Notes: a model not told the origin generated them from the letters alone. A stretch of DNA of 64,000 bases from Terriglobus sp. RCC_193 (GCF_041355105.1 NZ_JBFUPK010000001.1:1302001-1366000), one strand, 5' to 3'. Positions 9,568 through 19,026 are shown, counted from the first letter of the stretch. Made by a program: numbers and translations.

Positions 9568-10229
9568 GGGCAGGAACCTCCGTAAACGTCGTAACAGGCG
9601 TTCGAGTATGCGTCTCTAGTAATGTTGGTTGTTCGCTGCTGGGGGCTGATGCCAGGAAACCACGCTGGATGTTCGTCCGTTTCGTTGCGTACTCCCAACC
9701 CCTTGTCTACGGCAGACTCGGCTTGATACGCGTGATACTCCGTGCCATAGAACTGCCAAAATGTCTGCGGCATGCCTTGCTTGCGTTGATCCACACCATG
9801 CGTACCTTCATGGGCCACGGTCTCACCCTTGCCGGCTTGCTGCATGTTGCTGAGGGCATCCTTACCAAAGCTGATGGTCGTGATCCCGTTTTTCGTTGAA
9901 GTAGAACCGAGCGCTCCGGGGTCCTTTTGATTGAAGTCAATCTGTACCCCGTTCTTCTTGCCTTCATCGCCATAGAATGCAAGTGCCTTATCCAGCATCG
10001 CCTCCCCCGAGGTACCAGCCTTAAGATTTGCGTCCGCGGCTCTGATGGCGGCTAAGGCGTCTCGAATCGCACCGCATTGTTCTTTAGTTCCAGCGCATTC
10101 GTAATGACCGTCTTTATCAACTCTTGAGAGGGGATTATTGCCAACATATGCATACAGGTTAAGGGTCTGAGGGTTGTCGAGTTTTGCGTAAGGGACCGGC
10201 TCGGCTTTCGCCGCCCAGTCCGGACTCAT
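9564..10229 (-). CDS. Rhs cassette 2 toxin tip, HExxH metallopeptidase-like
   Basis: Begins with the last part of the Rhs junction (MSPDW, then LNLYAYVGNNPLSRVDKDGH) and continues with a tip containing VAHEGTHGVD, a zinc-peptidase HExxH motif, about 125 residues in. A following helix with YHAYQAE could give the third zinc ligand. The end is cysteine-containing (NACYDVYGGSCP). The upstream junction codons are present at 10226-10363 but in another frame, so this tip cannot be translated from the full Rhs head as it stands. A 4-bp ATGA overlap couples it to an exported immunity candidate, consistent with an envelope-acting peptidase. Peptidase activity is inferred from the motif only. Confidence 0.62.
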   Translation of the reverse strand: MSPDWAAKAEPVPYAKLDNPQTLNLYAYVGNNPLSRVDKDGHYECAGTKEQCGAIRDALAAIRAADANLKAGTSGEAMLDKALAFYGDEGKKNGVQIDFNQKDPGALGSTSTKNGITTISFGKDALSNMQQAGKGETVAHEGTHGVDQRKQGMPQTFWQFYGTEYHAYQAESAVDKGLGVRNETDEHPAWFPGISPQQRTTNITRDAYSNACYDVYGGSCP

Positions 10230-10363
10230 GAAGCGAAGTACCTGGCCCCGAAGTAGTCAAGCCCCGATTCGGCGTCTCTTTCTTTGCCGGTAGAAAGTGA
10301 TGGGTTTAAGGCGCACGATTGCATATAACTTGGAGTGCAGTCGTAGATAAACCCTGTCTGCAT
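10226..10363 (-). pseudogene. Frameshifted Rhs junction of cassette 2
   Basis: A 45-codon frame with FIYDCTP, then TGKERDAESGLDYFGARYFAS and a stop. It is the homology arm of cassette 2. Compared with cassettes 3 and 4 the codons for SSMGRF are missing and the frame shifts, leaving stop and next start overlapping as ATGA. This cuts the arm off from the toxin tip at 9564-10229. Confidence 0.6.
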
Positions 10364-10418
10364 CGTGACCGCGTTGTACCGCTATTGGTTCGTATCCGGG
10401 GTAGGCGAGTGCTTTTCT

Positions 10419-10940
10419 TCACTTGGTCGCGTGAAGCGGCACATATTTTCCGGCTATGAAGTGATATATGGCATCACTCATCGAAGTTGCTGTTAGCCGG
10501 ACGATAGTTATCTTGGGATAGCCCGATGAATCGACTTTCCCAATTTCTAGCCGATCCGCTGTTGCTTTCAGCAGAACTGAAGGCCCTGCTCCCGAACGGC
10601 CATTTTTTGCCAACCAAAAAGTCGTTACGTGAGCACCTACTAGAGGACCGTTGCCGACCAACAGATACATCTTCTCAGTCGGCCTAGCCGTTGACACAAG
10701 GCTGGCTGAAAACCATTCCTGTGGAATCACCTTACCCTGCACTCCTTGATTCTCCACTGCCTCTTTCACGTCTTTGTCCATAGAGAGGAGTTTCAGCATC
10801 TCAGGGGGAACGGGTACGGGCTTGGTAACGGCAGAGGATTCTGCATCGAAGATTCGCTGCTCCTCTTTCGCTTGCCCGTAAGAAGCGGCACCTGCTACAG
10901 CCAGCATGATAAGGACGATTAGAGGTCGAAGGACTGTCAT
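10419..10940 (-). CDS. Exported putative immunity protein for the Rhs lytic transglycosylase tip
   Basis: About 173 residues with a strong signal peptide (MTVLRPLIVLIMLAVAGAASYGQA). The ATG at 10940 overlaps the Rhs stop as ATGA and has a GGAG six bases upstream; a GTG two codons earlier is less likely. Because the Rhs tip is a peptidoglycan-cleaving domain, a periplasmic immunity protein is exactly what is expected. The mature region shows no known fold to me; it has a SFYLLVG-like beta pattern and no cysteines. Assigned by position, coupling and matching compartment. Confidence 0.65.
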   Translation of the reverse strand: MTVLRPLIVLIMLAVAGAASYGQAKEEQRIFDAESSAVTKPVPVPPEMLKLLSMDKDVKEAVENQGVQGKVIPQEWFSASLVSTARPTEKMYLLVGNGPLVGAHVTTFWLAKNGRSGAGPSVLLKATADRLEIGKVDSSGYPKITIVRLTATSMSDAIYHFIAGKYVPLHATK

Positions 10941-13900
10941 TGGCACTCCGGTGCAGATTGCATCGATTGATTGTAGGCGGCTTGAGCAGCAGCCATGCTC
11001 TTCCCACCTTGTCCGTAGTTATTACCGGGGAGACTGGCCCATTCGTTGGCACCCCGAGAGATTGCTGTTGAGAGGTCTCCATTCATTGCAGGCGTGATCA
11101 TGTGTCGCTGGTCCATCAGAGTGTTTGCCGCCGAATCCTGACCAGCCGGAGAGAAGTCGGTGAAGCCATTTCCAGCTGCTGTCCTAGCCATGATCTGATA
11201 TCGACCGAAGGCTGTAGTTGGGATGTAAGAACCGTCGCTTCGCGGAAGGTGAACCATGACATTGGGATGGCCCTGAAGGGCTTCAGGATTAGCGATCCAA
11301 TCGGCACTTGAGTTGCCCCCTACCAAGCCAGCAAGATAGCTCGGTGCCGAGGTTATCGTTCCTCCGCCCGCGAAGCTTCCGTAACCGCCATTGGGCAAGC
11401 TGTCGGTCCCCTCAGTTTGGGCGATCATTCCACGCATGGCGGCCTGCATACAGCCTCTCCCGACGGGAGCGATATTCACATTGCCGTTATTCCCGACGGA
11501 GACTTGCCTGCTTCCGACCCACCCATCTCGCCAGGTTCCACCATTGTCACCACATTCGCCAGAATTGCTCTTGTGATCGATGGATTCAACACCATCATTA
11601 TTGTCGTTCATGTAGACGCAATCGAGACCGGAGGGGTCAGTGTTGATGAGAGGATTATTCCGAGCATAGGCGTAGAGATTGAAGCTCTGTGGATCTGGAA
11701 GATTGGCGAATGTAAGCCCGGACGGGTCCGGCGACATGAAGCGGCCCATCGTAGAGGCGTAATACCTCGCTCCCATCAAGTCTAAGCCGCTCTCGGTATC
11801 TCTTTCTTTGCCGGTGAACTTGTATCGGTTGAAATTGGGATTGTTATCCAGCTCTTGTCCAAACGGGGCAAAGGCTCCTTGCCAGACCAGCGTTCCCGCA
11901 TCCGAGAATTCGAGTGAAGCAGTATTCAGATGATCCGTGATGGTGTACGTGGTTGTGGGAACCATTGGTCCCTGAATTGTCATCGTGTCAACGGTCACCG
12001 AAGCGCCAGTCTCTCCCGAATCGGGATAGTAAAGCGTTGGCAGAGTGGTGGAGTTGGCCATGATCGTTGTGCCATTGGCATGACGAACCTTCAGGCCGGA
12101 AATCCATAGATCCCAGTGTCCTGCCTGAAGCAGAGAACCTTGGACTGACGAAATCTGGAAAGGGCATCCTACATAACTGGAGAGATCAACGACACGAGTA
12201 GTCCATGTGTTCTGGGCAGGACTATGGTCAAATCTAAAGCCGTTCGTATCGGTCAGCGAGTAGGTTCCTCCACACTGCCAGAAGGCCATGCTTTTAAAAC
12301 CGCCATCGACGTTATTGGAATACTGTTGCCATTCCAAGGTATCGCCAGCTTGAATCACGTAGTTGCCGATGCCATTCGGATAGTAGCCGAGTTGATACTG
12401 AAAAGCACTCAGCCGCTGGTATCCAAGGCTCGTAGAGTTACCCTGAAAATGGAATCCTGTAGTGGATGTTGTGTTGCCAAGAGCAATCCTCGCGATACGC
12501 TTTCCATTGGCGATGATGTAATCCGTCCAGGCTCCACTTTGATCATGCTCGGCGAGTACCTGGCCGTTGAGATACGCATATTCTCTCCAACTGCTTGCTG
12601 CTGTGTTTGATCCGGTAAATTGATCGGCCCGCACCCGCTGTCCTTCTGGATCGTAGGCGTACACAGCCGTCTTGTAATAGGTATTGGCGCTACCCGGTTG
12701 TCCATCGATTTCGGCGATACGGGAATCACCATCCCAACGATATTGCCGCGCGTTGAGATTGGTGTTGCTGCCATCGCAGAGGACATTTCCAGACAGGTCG
12801 TAGAACGATGACCCGCCCCCGGCAGGAATACAGTCAAACGTTCCTGCCAGCAATCGGTTGTTGGTATCGTAGGGCCATGTCGACGTGTCATAGCTCGCAT
12901 TCGGGAACGGACGAGCGTTGACTGTGCCTACTTGGTTTGCGGCTGGTGCATATCCCCGGTCTGAGACCATATTGCCGAACGAATCGTAGCTATAGTTCAT
13001 GTGGCGGACAGAATTCGCGAAATTCGGTGCATCCCATGATATAAGCCGATTCAGGGAGTCATACTGCATCGCCTGCGAATAAGGTGCATTTGGGAGGTTA
13101 TCGGTAATCTGCCAGATATTGCCGTTGTTGTTCGATTCTGCCCCGCAACTGCCGCCACCCGTTTGAGTAAAAGCATAGGACCGGTCCAGATAGTTCGTGC
13201 CGGAACGCGAAACCTGTAAACGGCATGTTAGAAGCCGAGAGTTCTCTGATCGTGTCTCGACGACACCATTTCCATACGTTGTCATTGCTGGAGATCCATC
13301 GGGGTAGTATTGGAGCCCGACATATTGCGTCCCAAGTGCAGCTGACGTTCCTGCGTAGACACCACTCAAGCGCCCTGCGGAATCGTAAACGTTGGTAACT
13401 GCCGTTCCGTCCGGATACCCGATTCCAGTCATATTTCCGGCGAGATCATATGCCGCCAATGTCTTTACGTTGTATGAGCAATCGGACGGTAGACAGTCAG
13501 CCTTATAGGTCAATCTCCCCATGACGTCATACGCATAATTCGAAGCAACGTTTACCCCATTACTTGTATGCGAAAGACGCCCAATGGCATTTGTCGATAT
13601 CGGCGCAGGAAGTGTGTTTCCTCCCTCGTCCTTGCCATCATAGGCGTACCACTGATTTGCTTGTCCATTCGAATACGTCTTGTGAAGCAGACGATTCAGC
13701 GCATCGTAGCTATAAGAGATCGTGACGCCACGCGCATCCGTCTTAGTCTTCACATTGCTGTGATTATCATAGGTATAGGCGATTGATCCCGTTTCAGGAT
13801 TCTGTGCAGTGAGCAAGCGTCCGAGCGAGTCATACGTGAAGTGGCGAGTCCTCGCAGTTTCGCCCGAGGCACCGGCCTGGTTGACGTCCGTCAGATCGCC

Positions 13901-16483
13901 AAATGCGTTCATGATGTATATGGTCTTGGCACCGTTTGCATCGACTACGCCAACCAGATGACCGAGCGCATCCGTAATCTGTGTCGTTGTATGGCCGGCC
14001 TCATCCGTAATCGTCACCGAATCGTTGATAGCGTCGATGGACCGGTTGTTGTATGTCCACGTCCTGGTGGTCCCGTCGGGATTTGTCACAAGGATGGGGC
14101 GTCCCAGCGCGTCGTATCCATCGTTCGCGCTAAGATTCGAGCTACCGTAGTACGTTGTGCCATCGCTCCCTGATCCGCAGTGCGGGTTCGTCACGCTGCG
14201 TACGCGATCCATCAGGTCGTAGCTGATCTCGACTGAGATGTCGTTTCCGCCTGCACATCCTCCCTGCGTCACCGTCCGAATCTTGCGACCGAGTCCGTCA
14301 TAGAACGTCTTGGTGACAACGTTCGTGGAGTTGTTCTGCTTAACCGTTTCGTCTACTTCATTGGCAGAGGGATAGTCATAGGTCGTTACGCCTCCGTCGG
14401 GCCGGTAGATGTGGTTGAGACGTCCATCACCATAGTAGTCATAGGTGATCGTTTGGTTGCTGGCATCTTTTGAAGTCAGAAGTCGCAACGATGCAGAATC
14501 ATAGGTTGCTGTGGTCGCATGCGAAAGGGAGTCTGTAATCGTGGTTGGAACTGCTCCCTGATACGTTGAAGAATAGTCGTATGACGTAGTTGTATCTGGA
14601 GTACCGGAGTCGTGTGGCAACGTGACGCTCTTCAGCATTCCAAATGCCGTGTTGTCGTATGACGTTTCCAGGTCAGCGTTGGCAGTGTCCAGATGATGCT
14701 TGGCAGAAGTGGGGTTCCCCTGTGTCGTATTGTTGTAGCCCCATACAGTTGAGCGAGTTTGAGTTGTAGCGTTATCCGTGGCAGTCGTGGTGTACGGGAG
14801 ATTCAATAGGTTGGAAGCCAGATACCCAGCAGCACTTGGCCCAGAAAACGCTACGAAAAATTCATCGTTTGAGGCAAGTGCGGAACCGGGACTCGAAGCT
14901 CCATACGCGTACTCCGTTTGAGATGTCTTTTTTCCAAACGGAACGGTCGGTGTTTCACCGCCCAAAGCGTGAACGGTAAATCCTGAGTCGTAGGAGTACG
15001 TTGTTTTCTTACTGGCCCCACTAGCCCATGCAGTGGTTTCCGAGATAGGCAACGCCGCGAGGCTCAGCTTATCTTGGGCTAACGCAGAGGTATTCGCGAT
15101 CGAAGACGGAAACCACTGATAGCTGGTGCTCCGAGACTTTAACAAGTTGTGGTTACTGTCGAACCATCTCGTATGAGCAGGGTAATAGCTGCACGCTTGC
15201 CCTTGTACAGAAGTATCGAATGTGAAATCGGTAATATTTCCGTACGGGTCTTTGTAGCCCGTGTCGGCATACCCGGATTGAGAACCAGAATCTGGCTCTC
15301 TTGCTCCATATTGCCAGAGCGCAGCGGTAGCGGACGCGGACTCATGCACCTCTCGGTATCCCACGGAGGTCATTTCACTGCCACCAACCGGGAACACACC
15401 GCAGATCGTCGTGCTCTGTCCCCAGGCATATCGGATATAGCCGCCCGTGGGAAGGGTTAGCTTGGTGAGTTCTCCATAGTTGTACGGAGCGGTTGCCGCG
15501 TTGGTGTAGTCAAACTCATATTTCTGTGCGTCTGAAGTCGGAAGTACCGCCCGGACAATCTGAATCCCGCTACTCACATATTCATTCTGGTTACCAATAC
15601 CATTGTTCTGATCCGGGTATCCGGCCCCATTGAACAGATAGGTCCGGTAGTTAACGGTTCCCCAGCAGAGATATATGGGAGAAGAGACTCCTGGCGGTGT
15701 GACTTGTTGTTCAGTAGGAGTTCCACTATTGCAGTGTCCCTCTGGAGTGATGGAGGTGAGGCTTGGAATAGGAATACCTCGGCTATCCGTTCCGGCAGAC
15801 CAATGGATCTGATTGCCATTGGGATCGGTGACAGTCTGAAGAGAGGTCCCATTGCCATTGCATCCAAAGGCATAAGCGATTCCATCTGAATCACGTAACG
15901 TGCACATGGCGGTATCGTAAACCAAGCCTGAGCCATCGACTGAGCGCCACTGTGTACCGGTCGTATTTAGCATTCGATGACCGCCGCCGCTTGGGTCGGT
16001 GACCATCCAATACTGTGCAACGACGGAGTTATCCGTGCGGCTGCGCTGATACTCAAGGGATACCGCGTAGTTCACTGAAGAGGTGAAGTAGATGCCAAGT
16101 TGCTGGCCATATACTCCACCCCCTGTCTGTGTCCAGTTTGCAGTGCAGAGCTGATAGGGACTGTACTGTGGACATTGAGGGTATTCAGCCATACATGGCT
16201 CGATTCCTGGATGCCCTACGTCGTCGCTACAGTCAAAATTCAGTTGATATGTTGGAGGCGTATAACCGAGCCAAAAATCGAGCTTGAGCTTGCCTAACTG
16301 CGGCTGGGACCACAGAGGGATATGCACATTCAAAGAGCCGTTTGTTTGACTCACTGACTCAATCGAAGACCCCTGCATTGGCACAAATGGCCGGGTATCA
16401 GGAAATTGAGGGCCGTTCTGAGCGTACGTTTTGAACGTAACAAGCAGAAAGAGACATAGAAGAACAAGGCGCAGCTTAAGCAT
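10937..16483 (-). CDS. Sec-exported Rhs/YD-repeat protein with lambda-R-like lytic transglycosylase tip
   Basis: Large polymorphic toxin of about 1848 residues. A signal peptide (MLKLRLVLLCLFLLVTFKTYAQ) starts at the ATG 16483, preceded by AGGAT; the frame extends 15 codons further but without export sequence. The middle contains dozens of YD repeats (TYDSLGRL, SYDALNRL, AYDVMGRL) that build the Rhs shell. The core signature TGKERDTESGLDLMGARYYAS and NLYAYARNNPLINTDPSG mark the junction. The tip (last 165 residues) matches the phage lambda R endolysin/GH104 pattern: a TEGTDS catalytic-glutamate motif, FGRYQIM, DFSPAGQD, GDLSTAISR, and WASLPGNNYGQ. It should cleave peptidoglycan of neighbours. 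Coupled to an exported immunity candidate and followed by three alternative tip cassettes. No T6SS gene is present; export is probably by Sec. Confidence 0.88.
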   Translation of the reverse strand: MLKLRLVLLCLFLLVTFKTYAQNGPQFPDTRPFVPMQGSSIESVSQTNGSLNVHIPLWSQPQLGKLKLDFWLGYTPPTYQLNFDCSDDVGHPGIEPCMAEYPQCPQYSPYQLCTANWTQTGGGVYGQQLGIYFTSSVNYAVSLEYQRSRTDNSVVAQYWMVTDPSGGGHRMLNTTGTQWRSVDGSGLVYDTAMCTLRDSDGIAYAFGCNGNGTSLQTVTDPNGNQIHWSAGTDSRGIPIPSLTSITPEGHCNSGTPTEQQVTPPGVSSPIYLCWGTVNYRTYLFNGAGYPDQNNGIGNQNEYVSSGIQIVRAVLPTSDAQKYEFDYTNAATAPYNYGELTKLTLPTGGYIRYAWGQSTTICGVFPVGGSEMTSVGYREVHESASATAALWQYGAREPDSGSQSGYADTGYKDPYGNITDFTFDTSVQGQACSYYPAHTRWFDSNHNLLKSRSTSYQWFPSSIANTSALAQDKLSLAALPISETTAWASGASKKTTYSYDSGFTVHALGGETPTVPFGKKTSQTEYAYGASSPGSALASNDEFFVAFSGPSAAGYLASNLLNLPYTTTATDNATTQTRSTVWGYNNTTQGNPTSAKHHLDTANADLETSYDNTAFGMLKSVTLPHDSGTPDTTTSYDYSSTYQGAVPTTITDSLSHATTATYDSASLRLLTSKDASNQTITYDYYGDGRLNHIYRPDGGVTTYDYPSANEVDETVKQNNSTNVVTKTFYDGLGRKIRTVTQGGCAGGNDISVEISYDLMDRVRSVTNPHCGSGSDGTTYYGSSNLSANDGYDALGRPILVTNPDGTTRTWTYNNRSIDAINDSVTITDEAGHTTTQITDALGHLVGVVDANGAKTIYIMNAFGDLTDVNQAGASGETARTRHFTYDSLGRLLTAQNPETGSIAYTYDNHSNVKTKTDARGVTISYSYDALNRLLHKTYSNGQANQWYAYDGKDEGGNTLPAPISTNAIGRLSHTSNGVNVASNYAYDVMGRLTYKADCLPSDCSYNVKTLAAYDLAGNMTGIGYPDGTAVTNVYDSAGRLSGVYAGTSAALGTQYVGLQYYPDGSPAMTTYGNGVVETRSENSRLLTCRLQVSRSGTNYLDRSYAFTQTGGGSCGAESNNNGNIWQITDNLPNAPYSQAMQYDSLNRLISWDAPNFANSVRHMNYSYDSFGNMVSDRGYAPAANQVGTVNARPFPNASYDTSTWPYDTNNRLLAGTFDCIPAGGGSSFYDLSGNVLCDGSNTNLNARQYRWDGDSRIAEIDGQPGSANTYYKTAVYAYDPEGQRVRADQFTGSNTAASSWREYAYLNGQVLAEHDQSGAWTDYIIANGKRIARIALGNTTSTTGFHFQGNSTSLGYQRLSAFQYQLGYYPNGIGNYVIQAGDTLEWQQYSNNVDGGFKSMAFWQCGGTYSLTDTNGFRFDHSPAQNTWTTRVVDLSSYVGCPFQISSVQGSLLQAGHWDLWISGLKVRHANGTTIMANSTTLPTLYYPDSGETGASVTVDTMTIQGPMVPTTTYTITDHLNTASLEFSDAGTLVWQGAFAPFGQELDNNPNFNRYKFTGKERDTESGLDLMGARYYASTMGRFMSPDPSGLTFANLPDPQSFNLYAYARNNPLINTDPSGLDCVYMNDNNDGVESIDHKSNSGECGDNGGTWRDGWVGSRQVSVGNNGNVNIAPVGRGCMQAAMRGMIAQTEGTDSLPNGGYGSFAGGGTITSAPSYLAGLVGGNSSADWIANPEALQGHPNVMVHLPRSDGSYIPTTAFGRYQIMARTAAGNGFTDFSPAGQDSAANTLMDQRHMITPAMNGDLSTAISRGANEWASLPGNNYGQGGKSMAAAQAAYNQSMQSAPECQ

Positions 16484-16528
16484 CGTGCAAATCCTACAAA
16501 GGAAGTGACACGCAACAGTCACAGGCAT

Positions 16529-16920
16529 TCGTCAAAATGCCATACCTATCCGGCATCCGTTTTGCTGCTTTCCGCTTTCGCGGCAAACCAAGGAGTTCGG
16601 TCAATTTACGACAGCGCAGGACGCAAGGCAAGGAATTTCAAGAACTCATCCGCAATTTTGTATCGATTCGGCACCGATAGAGACTTGCGTCCTGAGTCGC
16701 GAAGCCTGTGTGGTTTTCTGCCAATGTCACGTGATGAGTGGTGGACACCCCTCAGCACACAGGCAAAGACGGGACTCCCGCAAATACATACTGTCCGGTT
16801 ACCAGACGGTGAATGCGTAGAAGTAAGTGAAGAGATGATCGAATAGGAAATCGACTGGAGTTAGGTGTTTAGTCCCGGTATTTGCTGGTGCATATTTTTC
16901 TGAGGGTGAGAAGGAGGCAC
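16529..16920. other. Intergenic stretch with no supported gene
   Basis: Between the Rhs gene start and the IS481 remnant. A plus-strand frame of 113 codons is open (16505-16846) but shows no recognisable domain or clear ribosome site. Probably contains the Rhs promoter, which I cannot place. Confidence 0.4.
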
Positions 16921-16966
16921 TATGGGACAGGTATTACACCGGAGCGCCACAACGACAGCTACGGGA
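16921..16966 (+). pseudogene. Remnant of an IS481-family transposase start
   Basis: ATG with a GGAGG ribosome site followed by codons for MGQVLHRSATTTAT, the hallmark beginning of IS481 transposases (MGQVLHGSATTTE...). The similarity stops after about 14 codons, so only the extreme left part of an element is left. It marks an old insertion or deletion scar next to the Rhs locus. Confidence 0.5.
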
Positions 16967-17106
16967 TTAAATCACCAGCGTGAAGCAGTTGTTAGAGGTC
17001 CCTCTAAAGGCTTCGTTCAGCATAGATTTCTCTCGCTTCGAGACTAGAGGGAGGAGCTATGCTCCTCGCCTGTCTTCAGCCGCGTACCGCGTCTTCCGCC
17101 ACCCAC

Positions 17107-17139
17107 CACAGCGGCCTTCCATGAGAAGGCCCCGCTGTG
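17107..17139. repeat. Imperfect hairpin
   Basis: Arms of 13 bases (CACAGCGGCCTTC and its complement with a two-base CC bulge) around a short ATGA-containing loop. It stands about 40 bases before a perfect 15-bp hairpin; together they form a structured stretch between the IS481 scar and the VOC gene. Confidence 0.5.
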
Positions 17140-17180
17140 TCAAGAGCGATTTACGTGACCCGAGGGCTTTCGAGACATGA

Positions 17181-17219
17181 CGGGATACGCCGATGGACCT
17201 CGTTCATCGGCGTATCCCG
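17181..17219 (-). terminator. Perfect 15-bp stem-loop after the VOC gene
   Basis: CGGGATACGCCGATG and its exact complement flank the 9-base loop GACCTCGTT. It begins 12 bp beyond the stop of the minus-strand VOC gene. There is no T-run on the minus strand; on the plus strand it is followed by CTGTTTTG. Terminator is the simplest reading; a transposon end or protein-binding site is possible. Confidence 0.5.
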
Positions 17220-17231
17220 CTGTTTTGAATA

Positions 17232-17612
17232 TCACTTTGCCTGTTCGCCCACGTCGATACGATTTCCGTCCGGATCTGCGAACACAAATGCGCGCTGTCC
17301 ATACTCTTTATCTGCAAGCGCCTTAATAATCCGCACTCCTGCGGATTCGCATGCTTGATAGAGAGACGTGGCATCGTCCACGAACATGTGCGCCACATTA
17401 GTGATGGACGCCTGATGATCGCGCTTCTGGCTTAGGTGCAATTCCGCTCCGTCTTTCTTTAGCACCATGAAACCGACGGGGCTGCCGTTCTCGAAGACCT
17501 TCCGAAACCCAAGCACCTTCGAGTAAAACTCGTATGAAACTTGGATGTCACGCACGCTTATTCCTGGGGCCATACGACCGAAAACGATTTCGTTGACCGG
17601 CTTTTTATCCAT
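17232..17612 (-). CDS. VOC-superfamily (glyoxalase/bleomycin-resistance-like) protein
   Basis: About 126 residues with the pattern of vicinal-oxygen-chelate proteins: an opening strand RMAPGISVRDIQVSYEFYSKVLGF, a central AELHLSQ, an NVAHMFVDD strand, and the closing FVFADPDGNRIDV. This is one beta-alpha-beta-beta-beta pair set, so it likely dimerises. The ATG at 17612 is chosen over one 22 codons earlier because AAAGGA precedes it by 7 bases. Members range from metal-dependent enzymes to drug-binding resistance proteins; the substrate is not predictable. It lies between mobile remnants and is likely cargo. Confidence 0.75.
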   Translation of the reverse strand: MDKKPVNEIVFGRMAPGISVRDIQVSYEFYSKVLGFRKVFENGSPVGFMVLKKDGAELHLSQKRDHQASITNVAHMFVDDATSLYQACESAGVRIIKALADKEYGQRAFVFADPDGNRIDVGEQAK

Positions 17613-17946
17613 AGCGGTGTCCTTTAAGGAGCCGAAAGCGGCGGTGCGCGCATGCTCAGAATAGGAGCGGTGTCCCACAGCAGAATACTATGTACCGCCC
17701 ACCCAAAAGCCCTTGTCAGAAGCTGCGCTGTAGACCTCCTTTACTTGAAGAAGCACGCCAAGTCTCTGTCGCCACCCTTCCATCCGCACTCTGTGATGGG
17801 CGTATGTATGCCCGGTGCAAGCTGGGTGTTACTCGATTCAGCCGGTGCTGCCACCTGTTCCGCGGCCTCGCTCGCCACCACTATGTGTATGGGAGTCGCC
17901 AAACCCGCAAGACGCAGTCACCGAACCCGGCGTTAAAAACTTCGAT
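17613..17946. other. Intergenic stretch, probably one flank of the IS110 element
   Basis: Lies between the VOC gene and the transposase stop. Short open frames here have no recognisable features. It should contain the 3' end of the IS110 element but I cannot fix the boundary; IS110 elements lack long terminal inverted repeats. Confidence 0.3.
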
Positions 17947-19026
17947 CTATGCGGCTAGCTTGGCCGCTGTAGTTGTCTGGTGCAATGGCTGGTATACCTC
18001 GCCGGTGACCCAGAGGTGATGTAGAACCACCGCCAGCTTCCGTGCAACACCAACAAGGGCTCGCTTCTTGCCGAGCGCAGCTCCGCGCGAGGCGAGCGTC
18101 AGGCCCCAGCGTCTCAGATCACTGTCGACACCGAAGGGACCGAGGATATGATGAGCGCTTTCAATGAGCAGCGATCTTAGATAGGGATCTCCTTGCTTCG
18201 TGATGTGAAGCTGAGGCTGGCAAGTTCCAGAGTTACGGCGTGCCGGCTGCAGTCCGATGTAGCATCCGGCATCGCGGCTCTTCTCGAACCGGTGAGGGTC
18301 TTCGAGAGTGAGGATGTAGGTCAGTGCTACGAGAGGCCCTACGCCATGGACCTGGGTCAAGAGCGCAACTTCGGGGTAAGACGTTTTACCGAGTTCAATG
18401 ATCTTGCGGTTGTACTCGCGAATCTGGATCGTAAGCGCCTTGATGCTTGCGAGCACAGGCTCCATGGAAACGCGCAGCGCTGGGCTGAGGTCCATGCTGA
18501 CATCAGACTTGATGATCCGGCTACTTGAGCCTTGCAGCCGCTCCCCGTTCGTCTTCACAAGACCGCGTGCCATGTTGATCAGAGTGGCTCTCGATCGAAC
18601 GAGACCGGCACGTGCTCGTATCAGAGACAAGTCCGCCTGAGCCTGTGCGCTGCGATGAGTCACTGGAGATAAGAGCTTCGGATCAACTCTTGCCAGGCGT
18701 GCCAACGTCCGTGCGTCTAAACGGTCGTCCTTCTGCCTGCTCTGAGCAATCAGACGCACGTGCCGTGCGTTGGCAACGATGACTTCGTGACCAATGCCAC
18801 TCAGCAGGCGGCTCACCCAAGGCGAATGTGTCCCCGTCTCAAGTGCGATACGGCCTATAGCCATGGCTCCGAAACAGTCCGAAAGCGCCTTCGGTGTGGT
18901 CCGCACCTTCTGTTCGCTGATGACCGTGCCCTCTGCGTCCAGCACACAGTACGCGCTGGACTTGTCACCCAAATCCAATCCGATCGTGAACGTCTTCTTG
19001 GGAACCTCTGGAATGCGTGTCTTCAT
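17947..19026 (-). mobile_element. IS110-family transposase (DEDD recombinase)
   Basis: 359 residues from the ATG at 19026, which has GGAAGGAAGGAG 8 bases upstream; the frame is open for 48 codons before this but without domain sequence. The N-terminal RuvC-like DEDD domain shows FTIGLDLGDKSS, IALETGTHS and DDRLDARTLA. The C-terminal Tnp20 domain shows the helix-hairpin-like LLTQVHGVGPLVALTYILTLEDPHRF, then YIGLQPARRNSG, ITKQGDPYLRSLLIESA with the active serine, and GKKRALVGVARKLA. All blocks are intact, so the enzyme could be active. IS110 recombination is guided by a bridge RNA made from a non-coding end of the element. Confidence 0.92.

Noticed and set aside
16505-16846. 113-codon plus-strand frame upstream of the Rhs gene
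   Set aside because: It overlaps the Rhs leader, has no convincing ribosome site and no recognisable domain.
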